Positions 1-5,178 of a stretch of DNA of 5,630 nucleotides are shown here, piece by piece. The stretch's first letter is position 1. Each line of letters opens with the position of its first letter. The position numbers were made by a program, and so were the translations under genes. Below the pieces are notes generated by a model that ran no database searches, was not told the origin of the DNA, and saw nothing but the letters and a program-made list of their open reading frames with translations. The DNA comes from Acidobacteriota bacterium (GTDB lineage Bacteria; Acidobacteriota; Terriglobia; Versatilivoradales; Versatilivoraceae), in assembly GCA_026706225.1 (NCBI GenBank), contig JAPOZE010000250.1:1-5630 (forward strand), written 5' to 3'.

Positions 1-50
1 CCGACGCCAGCCTTTTCAGGGCTGCGCTCTACCGACTGAGCTACCTGGGC
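1..50 (-). tRNA. tRNA-Phe (anticodon GAA), 3' part beyond window
   Basis: Read on the minus strand from 50 to 1, this is the first 50 nt of a tRNA. It shows the acceptor 5' strand GCCCAGG, then TA at positions 8-9. The D arm is GCTC-AGTCGGTA-GAGC, and the anticodon stem CAGCC/GGCTG is perfectly paired around the loop CTGAAAA. Positions 34-36 of the tRNA are GAA, which decodes Phe. The variable loop GCGTC and the first two T-stem bases are present. The T arm and the 3' acceptor strand lie off the left edge; a 3' end pairing as CCTGGGC would confirm it. A matching promoter lies just upstream. Confidence 0.95.
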
Positions 51-57
51 ATCCCGC

Positions 58-90
58 GGCTTTGGCGCCTGTGCCGCTTGCGCCAAAGCC
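58..90 (-). repeat. 11-bp perfect hairpin in the tRNA-Phe leader
   Basis: GGCTTTGGCGC at 58-68 is matched by its exact reverse complement at 80-90, with an 11-nt loop (69-79). On the minus strand this stem starts at or next to the predicted transcription start and ends 7 nt before the tRNA. It would therefore make up most of the precursor's 5' leader. There is no T tract, so it is not an intrinsic terminator. It may protect the 5' end or affect RNase P processing, but nothing in the sequence proves a role. Confidence 0.7.
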
Positions 91-95
91 TGGGA

Positions 96-124
96 AGTAT
101 AGTGAAAGTCCTTCGCCATTTCAA
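96..124 (-). promoter_or_regulatory. sigma70-type promoter of tRNA-Phe
   Basis: On the minus strand, TTGAAA (124-119) and TATACT (101-96) are separated by exactly 17 nt (118-102). Each hexamer matches the sigma70 consensus at five of six positions. Initiation would fall near 90-88, about 40 nt before the tRNA 5' end. The bases after the -10 box are GC-rich (TCCCAGG), as is common at stable-RNA promoters under growth-rate or stringent control. That regulatory reading is an inference from the family of promoters. Confidence 0.8.
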
Positions 125-216
125 GCATCTTGGGGACCCGACCTGGACGCCAATTCCGGACTGTCAATGTGCCGAGATCGACCGAGTTCGGGCCCAACGT
201 GGAGCGGGATCTGAGG

Positions 217-238
217 CCCGATCCGGACTCTGATCGGG
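217..238. repeat. Weak inverted repeat downstream of the acyltransferase gene
   Basis: CCCGATC (217-223) and GATCGGG (232-238) form a 7-bp perfect stem around an 8-nt loop. It lies about 90 nt past the stop codon of the minus-strand acyltransferase gene. No T run follows on either strand, so I do not call it a terminator. The remainder of 125-328 shows no convincing gene or RNA. Confidence 0.35.
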
Positions 239-328
239 TAGCCGCCGACTTCAACGACACGGCCAGCCAGCTCGGACGCTGATGCAGGCATTGGAGCGGA
301 CCACCGGAGGCATGCCCGACCGATGTCC

Positions 329-1684
329 TCAGTTGTCGGACGTGCTTGCGATCCAGACGTGCACCTCGTCGAGGGCGTCGGCGAGCGCCCTGCGCCGTTG
401 CCTCAGGGCGCTGCGGGTTCGCAGCGGCGTCTTGCGTAGCGCGAAGAAGGCGCGCACGGTGCGCCAGACGGCGGATTCCCGTTCGAATGCCGGTGTTCCC
501 AGGGCGGCCAGAGCCACCAGCAAGAGTCCGGTCGCTACGCCGGTCGCCGTGCCGGCTAGAGTGGCTGCAGAGGTGGCCAGCGCAGCAATCCAGGCGCCGT
601 GAATCAGCCCGCCGCCGATCACCTGGTACAAGGCCCGGCTCTCAAGGTTCGGCGCCCGCCGGCCCAACCGGTCGGTGAGCCGGTAGGGAACGGCGAAGAC
701 GACGACGGTCGCGATCGCCAACGGGCCGAGCAGCAGAGCCAGAAGCCCTTCCCGGAGTGTGAAGCGGATGACCTGGCCAGCCGGGATGCGCCGGTCGAGG
801 TCTCGTTCGCGAAGCCTAAAGCGGTCCAGACTGGCTCCGTATTCCTCCACCTGCGCCATGATCTCGGCCAGCCTCACCGGATCCCTCCGGCGCAGTTCCG
901 CCATCCCCACAGCAATCAGGCGCCGGCGGCCCAGCCGCTCCCGAGGGTCCCGAGACGCTCCTCGGGCGGCGGCGTAGAGGCGGTCGATGCGCTCGACGAT
1001 GGGCAGGTCGTGCCGAGGCTCCGCCTCGACCATCAAGAGCTTGAGGCGGTGCTCGATCCGGTCTGTGAGAGCCCGCACCACGGTCGCTTCGTCCTCCGCA
1101 TACCCTGCGGCGAGGTCCGCGAAGTCCACCGCGCGCCCGAAGACCGCCGTCACCCGGGAACGGAAGCGGACCAGGGCGTCGAAGTTGAGCCCGACCGGCA
1201 CAATGCTCACCGGATGCCCCGCGGCGCAACTGTTGAGCACCATGCGGGCAGCGCCGGTCCGCAGCGGCTCCAGTCGGCCGCGGGCGTGACTGGTGCCTTC
1301 CGGAAAGAGGCAGATGGCCTCGCCGGACGCGAGCGACGCCGCTACCGCCGAAAACATCTCCACGTTGCGAGAGGTGTCCACGCCGGGGTCTTTCCTGCGG
1401 TACACGGGAATCGCCCCGGAGCGGCGGATCAGCAGGCTGAAGGGGTGCCGCGCGAAGAGCGTGGACTTGGCCAGGAACCGGACGGGACGCCCGGCCGTGG
1501 TCTGAATGACGGCCGGGTCGATGAGCGTGTTGGGATGGTTGGCAACCAGCAGCAGCGGTCCTTCCGGCAGCGGGCCGCCGATGCGCTCGACCTTGTAGTA
1601 GGCGTAAACGACGAGGCGGCCCAACCCCCACACCCACCATCGCGGAGACGTCCTTCCGGCGGGCGCGGTCGGATCAGGCGTCAT
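329..1684 (-). CDS. PlsC-type lysophospholipid/glycerophosphate acyltransferase with C-terminal membrane region
   Basis: This 451-residue protein belongs to the PlsC/LPLAT fold, whose members move acyl chains onto glycerol-3-phosphate or lysophospholipids at the inner face of the cytoplasmic membrane. The motifs occur in order. Motif I is VANHPNTLIDP, with His50 and Asp56 separated by five residues instead of the usual four. Motif II is GAIPVYR (90-96), motif III FPEGTS (127-132) and motif IV VPVG (162-165). A hydrophobic N-terminal stretch lies near 17-30. The C-terminal half adds hydrophobic segments at about 312-332 and 358-397, then a basic tail, making it much longer than a minimal PlsC (about 240 residues). 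The stop is TGA at 329-331. The start at 1684 is 17 nt after the upstream gene's stop and has only a weak ribosome site, which suggests translational coupling. The catalytic family is clear. The acyl donor and acceptor are not, and I cannot say it is the housekeeping PlsC. Confidence 0.85.
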   Translation of the reverse strand: MTPDPTAPAGRTSPRWWVWGLGRLVVYAYYKVERIGGPLPEGPLLLVANHPNTLIDPAVIQTTAGRPVRFLAKSTLFARHPFSLLIRRSGAIPVYRRKDPGVDTSRNVEMFSAVAASLASGEAICLFPEGTSHARGRLEPLRTGAARMVLNSCAAGHPVSIVPVGLNFDALVRFRSRVTAVFGRAVDFADLAAGYAEDEATVVRALTDRIEHRLKLLMVEAEPRHDLPIVERIDRLYAAARGASRDPRERLGRRRLIAVGMAELRRRDPVRLAEIMAQVEEYGASLDRFRLRERDLDRRIPAGQVIRFTLREGLLALLLGPLAIATVVVFAVPYRLTDRLGRRAPNLESRALYQVIGGGLIHGAWIAALATSAATLAGTATGVATGLLLVALAALGTPAFERESAVWRTVRAFFALRKTPLRTRSALRQRRRALADALDEVHVWIASTSDN

Positions 1685-1701
1685 GGCTTGTCAGGCCTGA
1701 A

Positions 1702-2622
1702 TTACAACTTCCGTTCGGCCGAAAGGCCCTTGTCCTTGGGGACGCTCAAGTAACCGATGATGCGATTCCTTCGGACCTCGTTGACCACCAGCTCGTAGCG
1801 CAACTTGGTGGGACCCACCAGGAATTGCACCGGCTCGTTGATGGCGCGCCGCTTCTTTTCCAAGGTGTTGTCATCCACCACGATACGGACGTTGTAGCGC
1901 TGCCTCCTGCGATTGGTCTTGGTCACGCCGATACGAATATCTCCGACCAGGGCGAAACCCTTCTTTTTCTGAATGTCGAACTCGTAGAAGTTCCGCTCGC
2001 CCTTGAGGCGCAGTTGCTTGAGCTCGTCCTTGTTCCTGGCGATCTGCTGGGTCAGGGTGGCGCGAACGTCAACGATCTCGCGTCGGGCGCCCTCCAGTGC
2101 CTTGCGTGTGGCCTCCACGTCGGTCTTGACTTTGCTGACATCCTGGTTGACAGCGCCAAAGCGACTGTCGGAGGCGCTCTTCAACTCGGAAAGCTGTCGG
2201 GAATCGGCCTTTCGGGCAATTTCCACATTGAGCTGCTGCACCGACCGCTCTTGTTCCTCCCTGAGCCGGCGGGCCGCGGCCCGGGCTCGGTTCAATTCCT
2301 TCTGGGTTACACCCAGCCGGTCTTGCACCACCGTGAAATCGGCCGTCAAGGCGCCCAATTGTTGTTCGAACTTCTGGTCCTGTTTCTCCTGCTGGTCAAC
2401 CGCCTCCATCATCTCTTCGTCCAGGGCGGTCACCTGGTCCTGGGATTCGAGGATCTGGTCCTTGTTGTCCAGAACCTGGTAGATCAGAAAGATCTGCAAT
2501 CCCAGAAGAATGACGAAGCCGAACAATCCCCAGCGGGGGGTGGACCGACCCGTCAAGCCTGCCGTGGCCGGCTGCTTCGGCTTGGGTTGGTCGAGGGGCC
2601 TGCCGTCGGTGAAGCTGTTCAT
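1702..2622 (-). CDS. Single-pass membrane protein with long coiled coil, unknown function
   Basis: I do not recognise this 306-residue protein. Residues 1-31 are polar, Pro-rich and basic. Residues 32-51 form one clear membrane segment rich in Leu, Ile and Phe. Residues about 52-208 are Gln/Glu/Lys/Arg-rich with heptad-like spacing, so a long coiled coil is likely. Residues about 211-295 look like a compact, beta-rich, strongly basic domain, beginning NFYEFDIQKKKGF and containing TNRRRQRYNV. With one N-terminal anchor, the coiled coil and terminal domain probably project out of the cytoplasm, though topology is not proven. I chose the ATG at 2622 over an upstream in-frame ATG at 2670 because AAAGGAG (2637-2631) sits 8 nt before it. 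The gene precedes the acyltransferase by 17 nt, so they are probably one transcript and share an envelope setting. Confidence 0.85.
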   Translation of the reverse strand: MNSFTDGRPLDQPKPKQPATAGLTGRSTPRWGLFGFVILLGLQIFLIYQVLDNKDQILESQDQVTALDEEMMEAVDQQEKQDQKFEQQLGALTADFTVVQDRLGVTQKELNRARAAARRLREEQERSVQQLNVEIARKADSRQLSELKSASDSRFGAVNQDVSKVKTDVEATRKALEGARREIVDVRATLTQQIARNKDELKQLRLKGERNFYEFDIQKKKGFALVGDIRIGVTKTNRRRQRYNVRIVVDDNTLEKKRRAINEPVQFLVGPTKLRYELVVNEVRRNRIIGYLSVPKDKGLSAERKL

Positions 2623-2630
2623 CGTTCTCT

Positions 2631-2637
2631 CTCCTTT
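2631..2637 (-). promoter_or_regulatory. Shine-Dalgarno site fixing the start of the coiled-coil gene
   Basis: On the minus strand, AAAGGAG at 2637-2631 is followed by 8 nt and then ATG at 2622. The alternative upstream ATG (2670) lacks such a site and would add 16 polar residues that lie over the inverted repeat. Confidence 0.75.
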
Positions 2638-2660
2638 CTCACTCGAATGTGCTGGAGATC

Positions 2661-2710
2661 GGCTGAACATCCCTGCGCTCTCAAGACAGGTAGCTTAGCA
2701 ATGTTCAGCC
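2661..2710. repeat. 10-bp perfect inverted repeat in the divergent spacer
   Basis: GGCTGAACAT (2661-2670) recurs as its exact reverse complement ATGTTCAGCC (2701-2710), separated by 30 nt. Inside the arms, CCTG (2672-2675) and CAGG (2687-2690) could add a second short stem. The repeat lies 39-88 nt upstream of the coiled-coil gene's start and about 80 nt before the promoter candidate of the divergent hydrolase gene. A pair of operator half-sites, or a stem in the coiled-coil gene's leader, are both possible. The sequence does not choose between them. Confidence 0.55.
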
Positions 2711-2789
2711 TGAATTCCCATGAAAAGATGGCTTCATCCGCCGGCGAGTTGCTTCGTGGCTGCCACCGACTTTTCCTTAGGGAAGCGAC

Positions 2790-2819
2790 TTGATGAAATC
2801 GGGCTTCCATCCCTAAAAT
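2790..2819 (+). promoter_or_regulatory. Promoter candidate for the secreted hydrolase gene
   Basis: TTGATG (2790-2795) and TAAAAT (2814-2819) are separated by 18 nt; the matches to the sigma70 consensus are 4/6 and 5/6. Initiation near 2826 would leave a leader of about 20 nt before the ATG at 2846, with GGAG at 2833-2836 as its ribosome site. Confidence 0.5.
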
Positions 2820-2845
2820 GTCGGCGGTTTATGGAGCTGTTCCCG

Positions 2846-3646
2846 ATGAAAGCTCTCATGTTTGCAGCCGGCACGGCCGGTGTCTTGCTACTGGTATCCG
2901 GTCTGTCGTCTTCGCTTCCGACTCAAACGACGTTCCAGCAACGGACCCTCACTCTCGGCAGGGAGGACTTCCGCTACCAGGTTTTCCTTCCCGTCGGGTG
3001 GCATCCTCAAGAATCCTGGCCCGTGGTGCTCTTTCTCCACGGCAACGGCGAACGCGGCGATGACGGGTGGCGCCAGACGCTGGAAGGTATCGGTCCCGCC
3101 ATTCGGCGGAATCCCGAGAGTGTTCCGGCGATCGTTGTCCTGCCGCAATGTCGCAGGGGAATGTGGTGGACCCATACCCGGATGGAGAGGCTGGCGCTGG
3201 CAGCTTTGGAGGCGTCGGTTCGGGAATTTGGCGGTGATCCCAGCAGAATGTTCCTGACCGGGATTTCCATGGGAGGGTACGGCGCCTGGAGTCTTGCGGC
3301 CAAGCATCCGGGAAAGTTTGCCGCGCTGGCTCCGATCTGCGGCGGGGTGGTGCCGCCGCCGGAGGTTACAGTCCCCGAGGATCATCCCCCGCTGAAACTT
3401 TCCCCAACTCCCTACCGCAACATGGCCGCCAGAATCGGCCCCACGCCGGTGTGGATATTTCATGGAACCGACGACCCGCGGGTTCCGGTTTCGGAATCGC
3501 GGAGAATGGCCCGGGCCTTACGGGCACAGGGGAACCCCGTGCGCTTCAGCGAATATGCCGGAGTCGGCCACGATTCCTGGGAGCGGGCCTACGCCGAACC
3601 CGATTTTTTCCCCTGGCTCCTGTCGCACCGGTCGGTCCGCCCATAG
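2846..3646 (+). CDS. Secreted alpha/beta hydrolase (esterase or prolyl-oligopeptidase-like, COG4099 type)
   Basis: This 266-residue protein is an alpha/beta hydrolase with an intact catalytic set. The strand and oxyanion region is VVLFLHGNGERGDDG (60-74). The nucleophile elbow is GISMGG with Ser141, the acid is Asp210 in HGTDDPRVP, and the base is His242 in GVGHDSW. Residues 1 to about 24 look like an export signal (Met-Lys, then a hydrophobic core AGVLLLVSGL). No lipobox Cys follows, so it should be a periplasmic or released enzyme. Pattern and length resemble the predicted-peptidase/phospholipase-carboxylesterase group that includes polyhydroxybutyrate depolymerase-like and feruloyl-esterase-like proteins. 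The substrate cannot be read from the sequence. I chose the start at 2846 because GGAG (2833-2836) lies 9 nt upstream and the signal peptide then begins at the N terminus; in-frame ATGs at 2720 and 2831 lack both. It is divergent from the coiled-coil gene and probably monocistronic. Confidence 0.88.
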   Translation: MKALMFAAGTAGVLLLVSGLSSSLPTQTTFQQRTLTLGREDFRYQVFLPVGWHPQESWPVVLFLHGNGERGDDGWRQTLEGIGPAIRRNPESVPAIVVLPQCRRGMWWTHTRMERLALAALEASVREFGGDPSRMFLTGISMGGYGAWSLAAKHPGKFAALAPICGGVVPPPEVTVPEDHPPLKLSPTPYRNMAARIGPTPVWIFHGTDDPRVPVSESRRMARALRAQGNPVRFSEYAGVGHDSWERAYAEPDFFPWLLSHRSVRP

Positions 3647-3737
3647 CCTGCGTTTCCGATTGGGGGGGCATCCATCACTGCAGCCCGGGCCGGGCCAAAG
3701 CCGTTGGAAGGCCGCAACCTGAGCGCCGAGCGCCCGT

Positions 3738-3767
3738 TTGCCTTCCTCGAGATCCTTTCCCTATAAT
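3738..3767 (+). promoter_or_regulatory. sigma70-type promoter of the large/small subunit hydro-lyase operon
   Basis: A perfect -10 box TATAAT (3762-3767) lies 18 nt after TTGCCT (3738-3743), which matches the -35 consensus at four of six positions. Initiation near 3774 leaves a 76-nt leader before the ATG at 3850. The box overlaps an in-frame upstream ATG (3766), which therefore cannot be the start on this transcript. No attenuator, T-box or leader peptide is evident in 3774-3849. Confidence 0.65.
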
Positions 3768-3849
3768 GGCCCCGTTTACTCGGCACCGGGACGGCGCCAT
3801 TAACCCAGAGGGAGCCGTTCCAATCCCTGCGGTGCGCACCAGAACGCAA

Positions 3850-4812
3850 ATGGCTCAGACACTGGCGGAAAAGATATTCTCCAACCACTGCGGGAGAGCC
3901 GTGCGAGCCGGGGATTTCATCCTGGCCGATCTGGACCTGGTCATGGCCCATGACACCACCTGTGCCTGGGCCTTGGAGCCCTTTTACCAGATCGCCGAAC
4001 AGGTTTTCGACCCCAAAAAGATCTTCATTCCCTTTGACCATGCCTTTCCGAGCCCCAGCGTGGCCATGTCCAAGTTGCAGAGCCGTATCAGAGAGTTTGC
4101 CGACGAACAGGGGATTCCGGTGGTCTATGACGGGGTTTGCCACCAGGTCATGTCGGAACGTTTGATCAATCCGGGCAACCTCATCCTGGGCGCAGACTCC
4201 CACAGCCCCACCGGCGGCGGCCTGGGAGCCCTCACCATCGGGGTGGGTTCCACCGACGCGGCCATTGCCATGGCCACCGGCAGGAGCTGGTTTCGGGTTC
4301 CCCGGACGATCCGGGTCACTGTCAGCGGCGGTCTGCCAAGGGGGTGCTACTCCAAGGATGTCGTGCTGGCCGTGGCCAAGGAGATGGGGCCTGACGGGGC
4401 CAACTATCGGGTCATCGAATACGCGGGGCCCACGGTGGAAGGCTTCAACGTCCCGGCCCGCTTGACGCTGACCAATATGAGCGCCGAAATGGGAGCCAAG
4501 GCAGCCGTGGTGGCCCCTGACGACCAGACTCGAGCCTATCTCGAGGACAACGATCGACTGGTGGACTTCGAACCCTTGCGCAGCGACCCGGGGGCTTCCT
4601 TCGAACGGGAGCTTCATTTCGATGTTTCGGATCTGAAACCCATGATCGCCTGCCCCCCGGACATCGACAACGACGTGCCGGTGGAACAGGTCGAAAGCGA
4701 GGAGGTTGCGGTGGATCGCCCTCGACAACGACGTGCCGGTGGAACAGGTCGAAAGCGAGGAGGTTGCGGTGGATCAGGTCTTTATCGGATCCTGCACCAA
4801 TTGCCGCATTGA
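3850..4812 (+). CDS. leuC: N-terminal fragment of the large subunit (320 residues as written)
   Basis: Residues 1-289 are normal large-subunit sequence. Residues 290-320 are out-of-frame translation of the second repeat copy, rich in Arg and Gly and unlike any hydro-lyase, ending at TGA 4810-4812. It has part of the substrate-binding region but none of the three iron-sulfur ligands, so it should be inactive and perhaps unstable. An annotation pipeline may report it as a separate short LeuC. Confidence 0.7.
   Translation: MAQTLAEKIFSNHCGRAVRAGDFILADLDLVMAHDTTCAWALEPFYQIAEQVFDPKKIFIPFDHAFPSPSVAMSKLQSRIREFADEQGIPVVYDGVCHQVMSERLINPGNLILGADSHSPTGGGLGALTIGVGSTDAAIAMATGRSWFRVPRTIRVTVSGGLPRGCYSKDVVLAVAKEMGPDGANYRVIEYAGPTVEGFNVPARLTLTNMSAEMGAKAAVVAPDDQTRAYLEDNDRLVDFEPLRSDPGASFERELHFDVSDLKPMIACPPDIDNDVPVEQVESEEVAVDRPRQRRAGGTGRKRGGCGGSGLYRILHQLPH
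4664..4717 (+). repeat. 54-bp direct repeat, first copy
   Basis: The 54 bases from TCGACAACGA to GCGGTGGATC are identical to those at 4722-4775. This copy is in the correct large-subunit frame and encodes the [17 protein letters not shown] linker that precedes the first cluster cysteine. Confidence 0.97.
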
Positions 4813-5161
4813 GGACCTGGAGGTTGTTCACCGCATGTGGAAGGGGAAGCGGGTGAAAGAGGGATTGCGAGCCATTGTCACCCCGGCCTCGCGCCGGGTC
4901 TACCTGCAGGCGCTCCAGAGAGGGTACGTAGAGGAGTTCGTCAACTTCGGGGCGGTGGTCTCCAGTCCCGGTTGCGGGCCCTGCCTGGGCCGGTCCGGTG
5001 GCGTGCTCTACGACAACGAGGTGTGTGTTTCCACCAGCAACCGCAACTTCGAGGGACGAATGGGCAGCCCCACGGCCAAAATTTACCTGGCCAGCCCCGC
5101 GACCGCAGCGGCTTCGGCCTTGACGGGCATCATTACCGACCCCAGAAGGTACGTCGCCTGA
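4706..5161 (+). CDS. leuC: C-terminal fragment of the large subunit carrying the Fe-S ligands
   Basis: This open frame (151 residues from a TTG at 4706) restores the correct large-subunit frame from the second repeat copy on. It carries [13 protein letters not shown], then [11 protein letters not shown], with all three cluster cysteines, and the C-terminal [13 protein letters not shown] and [13 protein letters not shown] motifs. The TTG is directly abutted by AGGAGG, too close for good initiation. A more plausible restart is GTG 4769, with GAGGAGG (4757-4763) 5 nt before it. Whether it is translated at all is unknown. Confidence 0.6.
   Translation: MRWIALDNDVPVEQVESEEVAVDQVFIGSCTNCRIEDLEVVHRMWKGKRVKEGLRAIVTPASRRVYLQALQRGYVEEFVNFGAVVSSPGCGPCLGRSGGVLYDNEVCVSTSNRNFEGRMGSPTAKIYLASPATAAASALTGIITDPRRYVA
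4722..4775 (+). repeat. 54-bp direct repeat, second copy
   Basis: Exact second copy, offset by 58 bp, with four bases (GCCC, 4718-4721) between the copies. 58 is one more than a multiple of three, so reading through both copies shifts the frame. This copy joins correctly to the downstream QVFIGSCTN coding sequence. Confidence 0.97.
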
Positions 5162-5178
5162 GCGAGGTTCCCTGTCCG

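Larger units (their letters stand above)
3850..5161 (+). pseudogene. leuC: 3-isopropylmalate dehydratase / homoaconitase-family large subunit, frameshifted by a 58-bp duplication
   Basis: The large subunit of a [4Fe-4S] hydro-lyase that, with LeuD, isomerises 2-isopropylmalate to 3-isopropylmalate in leucine synthesis, or a related 2-hydroxyacid. The start [10 protein letters not shown] is typical of the shorter (about 420-residue) archaeal-type large subunits. Family motifs follow: MAHDTT (32-37), [10 protein letters not shown] (61-70), [18 protein letters not shown] (114-131) and [10 protein letters not shown] (209-218). After Asp289 the frame is lost, because 4664-4717 is repeated at 4722-4775. 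Removing 58 bp rejoins ...VAVD to QVFIGSCTN and gives 417 residues ending at TGA 5159-5161. The cluster ligands are then Cys296, Cys356 and Cys359 (GSCTN and PGCGPC). Every ligand lies after the break, so the gene as written cannot make an active enzyme. The ATG at 3850 has no clear Shine-Dalgarno site; it is chosen by homology and by the promoter. The small subunit follows 17 nt later. Family is certain; substrate is not. Confidence 0.85.

Noticed and set aside
1691..1700. 10-bp palindrome TCAGGCCTGA between the two minus-strand genes
   Set aside because: It has no loop and no T tract, and is too short to argue for an operator or terminator within a 17-nt intergenic gap.
599..1753. Long plus-strand open frame of 384 codons
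   Set aside because: It lies antisense to the acyltransferase gene, its product is a Gln/Arg/His/Pro-rich mix with no domain, and the minus strand has clear motifs. It is a GC-rich shadow frame.
1825..2793. Plus-strand open frame of 322 codons, Leu/Val-rich
   Set aside because: Antisense of the coiled-coil gene: Glu, Gln and Lys codons read backwards give Leu-rich sequence. The minus strand has a strong ribosome site and a coherent protein architecture.
2619..2810. Small minus-strand open frame overlapping the divergent spacer
   Set aside because: It has no ribosome site and no motif, and overlaps the inverted repeat and the start region of the coiled-coil gene.
3647..3737. Terminator after the hydrolase gene
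   Set aside because: The stretch has GC-rich palindromes (GCCCGGGC) and a tandem GAGCGCC at 3721-3734, but no stem followed by a T run.
3589..4728. Minus-strand open frame of 379 codons
   Set aside because: Antisense to the large-subunit gene, with no recognisable motif; the plus strand is unmistakable LeuC-family sequence.
4706..4775. Programmed +1 frameshift joining the two leuC frames
   Set aside because: The shift coincides with an exact duplication, and no in-frame slippery codon or stimulatory stem is evident around GATCGCCCTCGA. The product would also carry a 19-residue repeat just before the first cluster ligand.
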